A stretch of 44,332 nucleotides of DNA from CAZTZL01 sp964617625 (lineage in GTDB: Bacteria; Zhuqueibacterota; QNDG01; DSAB01). The notes under the pieces are model-generated. The model searched no databases and had not been told where the DNA came from. It worked only from the letters and a program-made list of their open reading frames with translations. Of the stretch, positions 24,221 to 33,533 are shown piece after piece (within the stretch, counting starts at the first letter, position 1; every line of letters starts with the position of its first letter). The position numbers were made by a program, and so were the translations under genes. Location: the NCBI GenBank assembly GCA_964617625.1, contig CAZTZL010000019.1, positions 1 to 44,332 of the forward strand, in the 5' to 3' direction.

Positions 24221-26214
24221 TTAATCCGAAGACCCAACTGAAACATTGTTCGGTGGTAATGGAGCAACAGTATCACTACTAATGATGGATTCCGTTACAG
24301 TCCAATTGTCAAAATTATATGTAAGTCGTTTCCCATTTTTTTCCACAATCATATTATTCCCAACCCATTTCACCATCTCGTTCCCACGGTAGTCTACTGC
24401 GGCAACTCTAGGAAATGGAAAATCCCAAACCTGTGTATAGGTAGATTCACCTTGTTTTTTAACTACTGCAACTGATGGATAACCTCCACCGATATAGATT
24501 CTTTGTGTCTTGATCACATCTCCACGACTCGTTGTAAACTCAGTATTACTGATAGAGGCCTTTGCTAAAATGGCTTGCTTGAATTCATCAAATGATCCGT
24601 AATCCACACCTTCAATGGCAACCTCTACACCCGATGTGTTTGAACCGATGATAATAGCTACCATGGTTCTTCCTTCCTTCAGAAAGCGCCAGCCATTTAT
24701 CATTTGATCAATATCAAAATTGTATCCAGCGGTCGAAATATGTAAAATAGTACCGAACACCAACATATCATTCATGTATTNNNNNNNNNNNNNNNNNNNN
24801 NNNNNNNNNNNNNNNNNNNNNNNNNNNNNNNNNNNNNNNNNNNNNNNNNNNNNNNNNNNNNNNNNNNNNNNNNNNNNNNNCCAGCGGTCGAAATATGTAA
24901 AATAGTACCGAACACCAACATATCATTCATGTATTGATAACCATTTTTCCCTGAGGTAAAACTCCAGGCCGATTCATCCTCTCCGGGCAGCAACTGATTA
25001 ATCCAAAGTCGAAACGGCACAACAAACTCCCGGCCATAAGAACCTGGGCTATCCTCAGATTTAATACACAACTGCCATTCGCTATCATTCCCGCCACCCA
25101 TATTATAAAACTTAGTAACTACATTCCATTTCCCTGTTTCATTTTTACAATAAATGCTTTTATTATACTCTTTGTTAATATGATAATAATTGTCAGGTTC
25201 ATCACTGAGATCTCCAATATCGAAAATCACATCAGGTAACCGGTAACTCGATATAAAAATATTTTTCGGTGGTTCATGTGTAGGTATAATCATATCCCAG
25301 AAAACATCCCAATAAAATCGATCCCACCCGCTGATTTCATATACTTCTTTATATTTTCTTCCCAGAGCTCCTCCCCATTGATTGGCACTAAAATCTAAAA
25401 CCGATTCTAAAAGAATAAGATCCGTAATCATTTTTGCTTTTCGTTTCATAACGGGATCTATTGCCCATTCGTATAAAGCCGTAAAACAATGAACATAACA
25501 CCATGTATAAACAGGACTGTCGAATTCTGAACACCCACTATGTACCCAGACATTTATTGTATAATTCAATAAATCACGGCACAATTCATAAGAATTATAT
25601 TCTTGACCTGGAATATAACTTCTGCCTTCCCATGTGAACGTTTTAATATTTTGATTCGGAGGAGGATCGTATGAATATAATACTCTGACACTTTGATTGT
25701 TTTGACTCCAGAGATACCTGACCACAACGTCCGCAATTTGGCTGTTTGGATTGCCGGTACCAAAATCCCTGCGCCGGAAATAATCATTTAAAAGATTATA
25801 TATAAAATTATAATCGTTTTGACTGATTACATTCCCATATTGCCACAATATCCAGCTCAACATAACACCGGATTGTTGTGGCCCATACTTCCACGCCCAG
25901 GTATATGTCGGCCCTCCATCTCCAGACCAAGGATTACCCCAACATCTTATAATGTTATGAATAACTTCATTGACAGGTTTCGAACGACCATCTACATCTT
26001 TAACATAATATGTTTGACCATTAATTTCATTGTTTTTCAATTTTTCTAACCATGCCCAGATTTTTTCACAATAATACTTCAAATTGGGTTCGCCCTCATT
26101 CTGAAGATATTCGCGCCGCTTTCTTTCAAATACCGATTCTTGTGCTTGAACGAAACAAATACTGTTTAAAAAAAGCAATATTAAAAAAACATAAATTCCA
26201 TTTTTATTTTTCAC
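24221..26214 (-). CDS. Secreted helical protein, possible alpha/alpha-toroid carbohydrate-active enzyme (interrupted by an artefactual N gap)
   Basis: The gene is broken in this assembly by 100 N (24781-24880), but the 55 bases on either side are identical and in the same codon phase in each part. Merging them gives one continuous protein of about 612 residues. It starts best at the GTG at 26214 (GGGAG 8 bases upstream; ATG at 26229 is the alternative) and has a signal peptide ending near 'FVQAQ'. Residues about 25-300 are helical and aromatic-rich, with 'SEFDSPVYTWCYVHCFTAL' and 'QWGGALGRKY', which recalls (alpha/alpha) toroid lyases and hydrolases. The C-terminal part is beta-rich. The end 'APLPPNNVSVGSSD' resembles an Fn3 start cut short. 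I do not recognise the family; a polysaccharide-directed role is inferred from context only. Confidence 0.6.
24726..24780. repeat. Left copy of the exact 55-base duplication flanking the N gap
   Basis: The 55 bases from 24726 to 24780 are identical to 24881-24935. The copies abut the N run on both sides, which is what is expected when two contigs that overlap by a k-mer length are scaffolded without being merged. Both copies encode 'MNDMLVFGTILHISTA' in the same phase. Confidence 0.95.
24781..24880. other. Assembly gap of 100 N
   Basis: Exactly 100 N, a conventional placeholder length. Because the flanks duplicate each other, the true gap is probably zero or negative (a 55-base overlap) and no sequence need be missing. 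Confidence 0.95.
24881..24935. repeat. Right copy of the exact 55-base duplication flanking the N gap
   Basis: Identical to 24726-24780. After this copy the sequence continues with the N-terminal coding part of the secreted protein (minus strand), with no stop or frameshift when the two copies are collapsed. Confidence 0.95.
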
Positions 26215-26235
26215 TTTAGGTTCTCCCATTCTTAA

Positions 26236-27480
26236 TCAATTTTCAATATCAATCAATGAATTATAAATCCGAATAATTTGGTTATAATATATATTTTCAT
26301 TAAATAACTTTTTAGCCTTGTTATAAGCCATTTTCCCCATCTGTGAGCATAATTTTTTTTCTTCTAACAGGTGATTGATCTGACTTCTTAATTCTTGATA
26401 ATCAGTTGGCTCGAAAAGAAATCCGTCCTTTCCATGTTCAATCAATTCCGGAATACCGCCGATCCGAGAGCCTATAACGGGCTTCCCCATTGCAAATGAT
26501 TCGTATATAACCATCGGCGCATTTTCATACCATTCTGAAGGGATAACAACAAAAGATGCATCAGAGATAACAGATTTCAAAATTTTTCCATCAAGTGAGC
26601 CCATAAATTCAATATTTTTTAATCTTTTTTCATCAACATACATCTCCAAACTTAAACGCATCGGACCATCACCTACAATCTTCAATTTTGAATTTTTAAT
26701 TCCTTCCATTGCTTTAAAGAGTGTCAATAGTCCTTTTTCCTCTGATAGACGACCAAAATATAAAAAATAATCATGCTTGTCAGGGAAATATGAATAATCC
26801 CGGTGATTAATAAAATGAAAAAGTAACTGTATTTTATTCTTATCAAAACCTCCTTCTATCATTTTATCGCCAATAAATTTGCTTGGAATCAAATATAAAT
26901 CGATATATTTCCTATAATAATTTAAAGATTTATGGATATACATCTCCAAAGCAACAAGCGCACTGGCTAAATACGAATTTTTATGACAGCGATTAAGAAT
27001 CGCTTTATAATATGCGCCGTTAATGCATTTTTCACAGATTTCGTTCTTTTTCATATTATAAAGCCGATAACTTGGACAAATAGGCTTATAAGTATGAATT
27101 GACTGTATAACAGGTATTCCTTCTTCTTTCAAAACGGGTAAAATAGAAGGAGAAATTTGATGATCAATCATATGAAGATGGGCTATATCGGGTTTTGTTG
27201 TCCGGACAAGTTTTCTGATCTGATCCCGGGCCTGTCTTGAATAGATAATTCGATCTATTGACAGAATGCCTGTATATATTTTCTGAATAAGGGAGGATGG
27301 GTTGAAAGAAATATTATCCACGAAATAAGATGTATACTTAGAGGGAAAATTTTTCGGATGTTTCATTGAAAAAGGTATCACTTTATGACCGTGGAATTCT
27401 AATAGTTGTTTGAGTTCAAAAAAACACCTTTCAGCTCCACCCTTTATAAAATAATATTTATCAATCATTAAGATTTTCAT
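26236..27480 (-). CDS. Glycosyltransferase family 4
   Basis: The 414-residue GT-B enzyme starts 'KILMIDKYYFIKGGAERCFFEL' and has 'DIAHLHMIDHQISPSIL' and a Cys-rich segment 'ICEKCINGAYYKAILNRCH' (about 147-165). That Cys pattern occurs in a subset of GT4 enzymes and may bind a metal. The donor half has 'FLYFGRLSEEKGLLTL', 'LKIVGDGPM' and an EX7E motif in 'SEWYENAPMVIYESFAMGKPV'. It probably adds one sugar of the repeat unit at the cytoplasmic face. The gene lies just upstream of the secreted toroid-like protein, with no intervening terminator, in the AT-rich segment. Confidence 0.92.
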   Translation of the reverse strand: MKILMIDKYYFIKGGAERCFFELKQLLEFHGHKVIPFSMKHPKNFPSKYTSYFVDNISFNPSSLIQKIYTGILSIDRIIYSRQARDQIRKLVRTTKPDIAHLHMIDHQISPSILPVLKEEGIPVIQSIHTYKPICPSYRLYNMKKNEICEKCINGAYYKAILNRCHKNSYLASALVALEMYIHKSLNYYRKYIDLYLIPSKFIGDKMIEGGFDKNKIQLLFHFINHRDYSYFPDKHDYFLYFGRLSEEKGLLTLFKAMEGIKNSKLKIVGDGPMRLSLEMYVDEKRLKNIEFMGSLDGKILKSVISDASFVVIPSEWYENAPMVIYESFAMGKPVIGSRIGGIPELIEHGKDGFLFEPTDYQELRSQINHLLEEKKLCSQMGKMAYNKAKKLFNENIYYNQIIRIYNSLIDIEN

Positions 27481-27580
27481 TTATTTACATCAGTTTGTAA
27501 TTTAATATCCATTAATAAAATTATCACTCCAAGCTAAAATAAATTTGCAATAATCTTGCCAAGTATTCAAATTTTATCTT

Positions 27581-28969
27581 TTATCTGTTCATTCCCTCTT
27601 CATCATTATTTTTTATTTCCAATCGCCGTATTTTAAAATCTTGTATCGCCTTTTTTCTTTCTGCAATTTTAAGAAGTTTCTGCCCAGCCATCATAATACC
27701 TGAATAAAAACCCAAATGATACAGTAAATCATATGCATGTATATCAGGAGTAAATGTAAAAACAACTACAATAGCCACAATTCCTCCTATAATACCCAGT
27801 GAAAAATTAATAATTAAAGGGTGGTTGATTTTAGCTTTTAGAATTTTTATTCCTACTGTTATAAAAGAACCCAACCAAAGAATAAAAAAAATGCCAGCTG
27901 GTATACCCATTTCTGAAGTAATATACAAGTAAGAATTGTGAACAAAAATGATATATTTAGCAGGATTAATTCTTTCTTCAGGAGTAAGATAGCCTCTAGC
28001 AGCAGATTGATAATTTGCTAATCCCGTCCCAAAAAGCGGATTACTACTTATAATTCGCTGAGCAATTTTAAACTGATTAAATCTTATTTCATACGCACTT
28101 TTCCTTGTTGAACCAAATTGAGACAAAACAGTTGGTGCATATCTGGAAGCAAATATAACAAGAAATAAAACTAAAAAAGGAATAATCCACATCGATTTTG
28201 CTCTTATTTTAGTTTTACGATAAAACATACTAAATATAGATAAAATACTTAAAGCAGTTAAAAAACCAACCCATTCTGACCGCGCATAAGTCGTTAGTAA
28301 ACCGACTAAACCTACAATAAAAATAATACCATAAAAAATAGTCGTTGAAGTTTTGGGGGCTTTATAAAATAGAAAAAATTTATAAGCAACAGGCAATGCC
28401 AAAACCAAGTAATTGGCTAAAAATGCAGGTACAAAAAAAGTGCCTGTACTGCGCCATCCTACATGATTACGTTCTCCCAGGAACCATATTCCCAAGGCAC
28501 CAAATTTCCATTGATATATAGCCAATAGCGATTCTAATAAAAATCCAATCAGAAAATAGTTAAGTACAACTCTGAGATCTTTTACACTTTGAATGTGGTG
28601 ATATATACATAAAAATAATAAATAAGCCCTAAAATATCTTGACAATTCTACAAATGCGACGTATTGCTGTTTCGCAAATAATGAAGATATAACACCCCAA
28701 ATACAAATACCAAGAAGAGCCCAACCAATCGGGAAAACACTTAATTTAAATCTCCGTTTAGAAAAAAAAGCTAAAATTAGCAGACCTGCAATCGATAAAT
28801 CTGCAAGCATTAGACCATTACCATTAGGAAGAAAAATCCAACCTTTAGAAAAAATGAAGATAAATCCTGATAATCCCAAATAATAGTGACGTTTATTTCT
28901 CACTAAAAGAGGTATTAAAAAGAAGATAACAACTGAAACTAAAATAAATAATAGTTTTGAAGTTTCCAT
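27581..28969 (-). CDS. O-antigen ligase / Wzy-type polymerase family membrane protein
   Basis: The 462-residue protein has about 11-12 hydrophobic segments. The large periplasmic loop contains 'LFGTGLANYQSAARGYL' and 'FVHNSYLYITSEMGIPAG', the pattern of the Wzy_C/WaaL (O-antigen ligase) superfamily; 'TYARSEWVGFL' supplies the conserved Arg in an upstream loop. Members either polymerise lipid-linked repeat units or ligate glycans to lipid A or protein. Because it is the only such gene seen in the cluster and lies near the flippase at 30682, I favour the polymerase role, but the two cannot be separated by sequence. A 100-base AT-rich gap without a recognisable signal follows. Confidence 0.85.
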   Translation of the reverse strand: METSKLLFILVSVVIFFLIPLLVRNKRHYYLGLSGFIFIFSKGWIFLPNGNGLMLADLSIAGLLILAFFSKRRFKLSVFPIGWALLGICIWGVISSLFAKQQYVAFVELSRYFRAYLLFLCIYHHIQSVKDLRVVLNYFLIGFLLESLLAIYQWKFGALGIWFLGERNHVGWRSTGTFFVPAFLANYLVLALPVAYKFFLFYKAPKTSTTIFYGIIFIVGLVGLLTTYARSEWVGFLTALSILSIFSMFYRKTKIRAKSMWIIPFLVLFLVIFASRYAPTVLSQFGSTRKSAYEIRFNQFKIAQRIISSNPLFGTGLANYQSAARGYLTPEERINPAKYIIFVHNSYLYITSEMGIPAGIFFILWLGSFITVGIKILKAKINHPLIINFSLGIIGGIVAIVVVFTFTPDIHAYDLLYHLGFYSGIMMAGQKLLKIAERKKAIQDFKIRRLEIKNNDEEGMNR

Positions 28970-29000
28970 AGTGGACGCTAAAATTAATTTGAAACAAAAT

Positions 29001-30689
29001 TTAATTATTTTTATAAATTAGTCTAAAAATTAAAGTTTGTATCCCAACTGGATGACTATCCTTATATACCAATTCTATTTCTTTCTTCTTCACATTTACA
29101 TTAAAAAAGGGCTTAAGATTGGGAAACCAATCCAAATATCGGCTGCTTACAACGATAAACTCAACTTTCCTGTGACGGGCATATTCAATATTTCTACTTA
29201 AAGAATCATATGAAAATGCGGCTCCTTTTCTCATATCATATTGACCTGCATAATAATCCACGGCTTTATTTAATGACATAAGAACAGGTGGATGATCTGT
29301 GTTTTCCTTTAGCCAAAGTCCTGCTCTTTTTAATTCAACAGGTTCAGCCCACATTCCTGTATTATCCGGTTGTATCCGTAAAAGCTTCACTCCTCCGGGT
29401 AAAAGACAAATAAAAACAATGAAAGAAATAATAAATATTGTATTTATTCTGGATTTTGATATTTTTTTCAATTTAAAAACTTCCCTGATATTATCTAAAA
29501 TCCAGTTATAAAGGAACCAGCATCCTTTACTAATCCAAATGAATAATAATGGGAATAAAGGATAGAGGTATCTTTGATTCACATGAAACACGGGTATTAA
29601 AAAAAACCAAAAAAAGGTAAAATAAACCATAATATAACTAATGAACTGCCATTGATCCAAATGATATGATTTAGAAAAAAATCCAATGACCAAAATTATT
29701 AGAAAAGGAAGTGTAAGTAATCCGGGAATGGTTTCCTTTAAAAGTTCACTCATATTAATAAAATATTTTTTCAAATATTTTCTAATCGAAATGTGTACAA
29801 TTCTTTGGTGGCCCTCCTGAAACTGTGTCAATTCTTGAAAATTGCCAAAATGAAGGGCCATATCATATGGTAAATATTGATTATCCTCCGTTAAATGGAA
29901 AAAGGGGTCTTTAATCTCCCCCGAATTAAAATAAACCGCGGATTCCATTTGTTGATTGATAGTTCCTTTCGTACTCAGAGTCCATTTGCCGGTTGAACTT
30001 TTTAAAAATAATAAATAGGGAAAAGCGATAATGATAAATCCCAGAATAATAGAAATAAACATCTTACTTCCGGTTAAGAACTTTATTTTTTGCAGTAAGA
30101 TTCTGACAGCTAAAAATCCAAGAAAGACAATTAAAAATCCCACACCTTCTGGCCGGAACAAATAACTACAACCAAACAAAAAACCAGTAATACACGCCAA
30201 TTTAATATCAAGAGTCTTTAATGCTTTCCATCCGACAACAATACCTCCAATAGCTGTTGTAGAGTATAATGTTTCTGTCAATGCATTGGTGTTATAATAG
30301 GCCAAAATTGGATGCAACGCAACTAATATTGCTGCAAGCTGGGCCTCCTTTCTTTCAAAAAGCTCATTGGTTAACCAGTAGATCAAAACAGGTAAAAATG
30401 CCCCTGTCAAAATATTTAATATTCTCGCAGACAGCTCCAAATTACCAATAAATATATTGAATAAAGAAATAAGTACAGGATACAGAAGCGGCCAATAAGG
30501 ATGAAGCACACCATGAATACCCTTTTGGGAAAAATTCCCAGCAAGGCGAACAAAGTGAGCCTCATCAAAACTGACAGCATGCCGGTAATGAATGAGTATT
30601 AAAATTCTTAAACAAACAGCCAGTAAAAAAATAAAAATTAAAAAACCGTTTATTTTTACCGGCCACTTTCTTGCAAACGGATTAAGCAT
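29001..30689 (-). CDS. GT39/ArnT-like membrane glycosyltransferase
   Basis: The 562-residue protein has about 11-12 hydrophobic segments, with the first extracytoplasmic loop 'HYRHAVSFDEAHFVRLAGNF' that carries the Asp-Glu pair of GT39. 'HPYWPLLYPVLISLFN' and 'SARILNILTGAFLPVLIYWL' follow in the typical PMT/ArnT pattern, and the last ~120 residues form a soluble periplasmic domain. It likely transfers a sugar from a polyprenyl phosphate to a glycan, lipid or protein in the periplasm. The start overlaps the end of the flippase gene by 8 bases. The region is AT-rich. Confidence 0.82.
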   Translation of the reverse strand: MLNPFARKWPVKINGFLIFIFLLAVCLRILILIHYRHAVSFDEAHFVRLAGNFSQKGIHGVLHPYWPLLYPVLISLFNIFIGNLELSARILNILTGAFLPVLIYWLTNELFERKEAQLAAILVALHPILAYYNTNALTETLYSTTAIGGIVVGWKALKTLDIKLACITGFLFGCSYLFRPEGVGFLIVFLGFLAVRILLQKIKFLTGSKMFISIILGFIIIAFPYLLFLKSSTGKWTLSTKGTINQQMESAVYFNSGEIKDPFFHLTEDNQYLPYDMALHFGNFQELTQFQEGHQRIVHISIRKYLKKYFINMSELLKETIPGLLTLPFLIILVIGFFSKSYHLDQWQFISYIMVYFTFFWFFLIPVFHVNQRYLYPLFPLLFIWISKGCWFLYNWILDNIREVFKLKKISKSRINTIFIISFIVFICLLPGGVKLLRIQPDNTGMWAEPVELKRAGLWLKENTDHPPVLMSLNKAVDYYAGQYDMRKGAAFSYDSLSRNIEYARHRKVEFIVVSSRYLDWFPNLKPFFNVNVKKKEIELVYKDSHPVGIQTLIFRLIYKNN

Positions 30690-32169
30690 TATGATAGGTT
30701 TTTCCTTCTTTAATACCTTTCTTCCTAATGATTAGGATTTCTTCCAAACGAATTCCCTTCGTTGCATAGAGTATCACTGTGTAAATCAAAATAGATATAA
30801 TTACAGTAACAATAAGATTTGCTCTTGAAAAATATAGAAAACAAGCCATTATACCGGAAGATAATAAACCTTTTAACAAATCCACTACTTGAATATGATA
30901 TTTTTTATAATGTATAATTGCAAAACAAACGGCAAATCCAAAACCATGAGATACAACAGAAGCAATAGCAGCGCCCAAATGATTATACTTTGGTATTAAC
31001 AATAAATTGAATATAACATTTATTACAATAGCGCCTATTTGCAAATACGCAAACTCCTTTTGCTTATTTAAGGCATAAAAAAAGCCACTAAAGAAAATAT
31101 TAAAAAAATTAAAGGCAGCTGAAAATATAAGAATTCTAAGAGCACCAATCGCATTTTGATATTCATTCCCGTAAAGCAATAAAATAATTTTATTCGCTGT
31201 ATAAAGTGTCCCGACAATTAAGGGAATTGCCAAATAGAATAAATATTTAAATCCAATAGAATATATTGTGGATACATCCTTATTATGAATGTCCCCTTTT
31301 AATCCCTGGGAAATCCTTGGAAAAACGGCTGTAACTAAAGCAGTTGGAATAATGTCCAGAACTAAAATTAATTTCATTGCTGAAGCGTACCAACCAACAA
31401 CATCTTCACCTTTCATAGTGGCCAGAATTATTGTGTCAATCTTACCGTGAATATTTGCTAAAAACATGTTTATTCCCAATATAAAAGAAACTGCAATAAT
31501 TTGTTTCATAAAATGAAACTGCAATCTTGAACCAATGTGAATGAATTCCCTTCGAATAATAGCATAACCAGCTAAAAAACTGACAAAACTACTTATAACA
31601 AAAATCCATGAAAAAGCTATTAATCCATAACCCTTAATTAAAACAAAAATGCCAAGAGCAGTCATGACAATTTTTTCAAAAATGAGTATAGCCATTTCAT
31701 ATTCCATCCGCTCAAATGCACGAAATATAGCGTAGTTTAAATAATTAAAAGAATTGCATATTCCAAACACTCCAAAAATGATCACTGTCAGGGTTTTCTC
31801 TCGCGGAAACGAAGAAGAATATAGATATATACCTAATAATATAGCAGCAATAAAAATGAGACCAAGTTTTAAAAAGGCCCCATTAATAAAATACTTATTT
31901 GCCTGATCTCTATTTTTTGCTACTTCACGAGTAACATAAGTTGTAATTCCCAAATCATCAATAATATAAACGAAATAAGAAAAAATAAAAGCAAACGAAT
32001 ACCTTCCAAACTCTTCATCACCCAAATATCTGGCTGCTATCGGAACAAGAATAAAAGATAATCCAATTTGAACAAACTGACCAACAGTAATAAAATAAGT
32101 ATTCTTTTTCACACTTCCGGGTTTGGAATCTTGTTCAGGACCTTTTAATTTTCTGTTCTCTTGAGTCAT
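30682..32169 (-). CDS. Wzx-type oligosaccharide flippase (first of two)
   Basis: The 495-residue protein has the 12-14 helix layout of polysaccharide-transport MOP proteins. It starts with 'NTYFITVGQFVQIGLSFILVPIAARYLG' (22-49) and 'FGRYSFAFIFSYFVYIIDDLGI', where 'ARYLG..FG.Y' is the family signature. It would flip undecaprenyl-diphosphate-linked repeat units to the periplasmic side for the Wzy-like protein at 27581. It is the last gene of the AT-rich segment; the next gene upstream (rfbH-like) has clearly higher GC. A second, unrelated-looking flippase is encoded at 35704. Confidence 0.9.
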   Translation of the reverse strand: MTQENRKLKGPEQDSKPGSVKKNTYFITVGQFVQIGLSFILVPIAARYLGDEEFGRYSFAFIFSYFVYIIDDLGITTYVTREVAKNRDQANKYFINGAFLKLGLIFIAAILLGIYLYSSSFPREKTLTVIIFGVFGICNSFNYLNYAIFRAFERMEYEMAILIFEKIVMTALGIFVLIKGYGLIAFSWIFVISSFVSFLAGYAIIRREFIHIGSRLQFHFMKQIIAVSFILGINMFLANIHGKIDTIILATMKGEDVVGWYASAMKLILVLDIIPTALVTAVFPRISQGLKGDIHNKDVSTIYSIGFKYLFYLAIPLIVGTLYTANKIILLLYGNEYQNAIGALRILIFSAAFNFFNIFFSGFFYALNKQKEFAYLQIGAIVINVIFNLLLIPKYNHLGAAIASVVSHGFGFAVCFAIIHYKKYHIQVVDLLKGLLSSGIMACFLYFSRANLIVTVIISILIYTVILYATKGIRLEEILIIRKKGIKEGKTYHNA

Positions 32170-32181
32170 TTGACAATCAGT

Positions 32182-33501
32182 CTACCAACGTTTCATATAA
32201 ATATTTATTTTTTCGCAAACATAGTCCATCTTTTCTTCGGAAATCCCGGGGTAAATCCCCATAAAAAACCCGTCTCTTAAAACTTTGTCGGCATTCTCCA
32301 GGTTGCTCGCTGTGCGAAAATTGAGCCCAAGATATGCCGGATGACGAATGATATTCCCTGCAAAAAAGAGCCGTGTCTCAATGTTGGATTCTTCAAAATA
32401 TTGAAGAATATCCTTTCTTCGAAACGGTGCTCCATCCCTGAGCGTCAACGGGAAAGCAAACCAGGCAGGTTCCGCTCCTTCTAATGCCTCGGGCAGTATA
32501 AAAAATTCCTCATACGGTTTGAATGCATTAAACAACTTTTTAAAGTTCTCGTTTCGCTGTCGTATAAAACCATCGACCTTTTTCAACTGGACTCGGCCCA
32601 TTGCCGTTTGAAATTCCATAGGTTTTAAGTTATATCCGATATTCGAGTAGACATAACGGATATCATATCCATCAGGTAAAACACCCCCTTTGGTTTTATG
32701 GGGACAGGGCTTGTTGGGGTCTTTGACAACCTCGCAAATGCGGCATGCGCAGGCTCGTCCCCAATCTCTAAGTGACCGGGCGATCAGTCCCAATTTTTTA
32801 CTGTTGGTTGCCAGAGCACCCCCTTCACCCATTGTAATATGATGGGCCACATAGAAAGAATAGGTAGACATCGTACCGAATGTACCAACCATTCTGCCTT
32901 TGTATTTGGAACCCAGAGCATCGCAGGTGTCTTCGATCACAAACAAACGATGCTTCTCGGCAATCTTCATAATCTGATCCATGGGATTCGGATTCCCCAA
33001 TTGATGAAGCAGCATGATCGCACGGGTCCTTTCGGATACGGCTTCTTCTATGTATTCCGCTTTAGGATTGTATGTCCCCAGATCCACATCCACGAGCACC
33101 GGCTTAAGATGATTTTGAATAATCGGATTGAATGTCGTCGGGAATGTTAGGGCCGGGACAATAACTTCATCACCGTCTTCAAGCCTTTCCTTAAACTGGT
33201 TCGACTTGAGGGCTGCAATTGCAACTAAATTGGCGGAGGAGCCCGAATTGGTAACAATCGCATCCGAAAGCCCCAGATAGGATGCCAACTCTTCCTCAAA
33301 CAGATAGGCATTTTTCCCGACACCAAACCAGCCGTCCAGAATCGATCCGACCATTGCTTTCATTTCTTCCTCGCCGTAAACAGGTCCGGAATACTGGACT
33401 TTGTCCTTCCCGGGAACAAACTTTTCCTCTGCCTGATTCTTTTTCTCCACGTATAAAGAAAGCTGCTTTTCTATTTCCGATCGGATTTCTTCAAGTCCCA
33501 T
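32182..33501 (-). CDS. rfbH: RfbH/E1-type CDP-4-keto-6-deoxyglucose 3-dehydratase (PMP and [2Fe-2S] dependent)
   Basis: The 439-residue protein has the DegT/DnrJ aminotransferase fold with 'NSGSSANLVAIAAL' (85-98). The PLP lysine position is a histidine: 'SFYVAHHITMGEGG' aligns His220 with the usual Lys of 'SFHPTKN'. Cys251, Cys253, Cys256 and Cys266 in 'RACACRICEVVKDPNKPC' match the iron-sulfur cysteine cluster of E1 dehydratases. E1 removes the C3 hydroxyl of CDP-4-keto-6-deoxyglucose with a reductase partner, leading to 3,6-dideoxyhexoses. GGAGG lies 5 bases before the ATG. The E3 reductase and the rfbF/rfbG steps are not in the window. The RfbD-like SDR directly upstream is a candidate partner for a later step. 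Confidence 0.88.
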   Translation of the reverse strand: MGLEEIRSEIEKQLSLYVEKKNQAEEKFVPGKDKVQYSGPVYGEEEMKAMVGSILDGWFGVGKNAYLFEEELASYLGLSDAIVTNSGSSANLVAIAALKSNQFKERLEDGDEVIVPALTFPTTFNPIIQNHLKPVLVDVDLGTYNPKAEYIEEAVSERTRAIMLLHQLGNPNPMDQIMKIAEKHRLFVIEDTCDALGSKYKGRMVGTFGTMSTYSFYVAHHITMGEGGALATNSKKLGLIARSLRDWGRACACRICEVVKDPNKPCPHKTKGGVLPDGYDIRYVYSNIGYNLKPMEFQTAMGRVQLKKVDGFIRQRNENFKKLFNAFKPYEEFFILPEALEGAEPAWFAFPLTLRDGAPFRRKDILQYFEESNIETRLFFAGNIIRHPAYLGLNFRTASNLENADKVLRDGFFMGIYPGISEEKMDYVCEKINIYMKRW

Positions 33502-33533
33502 CGATCCTCCAAAAAATTTATTCTATTCGGAAT

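Larger units (their letters stand above)
16860..32169. other. AT-rich segment of the surface-sugar cluster
   Basis: Hand counts of 60-base lines inside this stretch gave 18 to 22 G+C (for example lines at 16921, 18301, 25801, 27001, 31861), while lines at 16561, 33961 and 38521 gave about 24 to 34. The drop begins near the sulfotransferase gene and ends between the flippase gene at 30682 and the rfbH-like gene. The putative glycoside hydrolase gene (21151-23055) is less AT-rich than its neighbours (26 of 60 in one counted line). No transposase or direct-repeat boundary is visible. I read this as a transferred or separately evolving cassette, which is an inference. Confidence 0.6.

Noticed and set aside
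24720..24905. Open frame through the N run
   Set aside because: It exists only because N codons are read through; there is no real sequence in its middle.
24726..24935. Biological tandem duplication at the gap
   Set aside because: The copies end exactly at the N run on both sides and collapsing them restores a single frame, which an assembly overlap explains more simply.
16860..32169. Genomic island bounded by insertion sequences or an integrase
   Set aside because: The composition shift is real, but I found no transposase, integrase, tRNA or flanking direct repeat.
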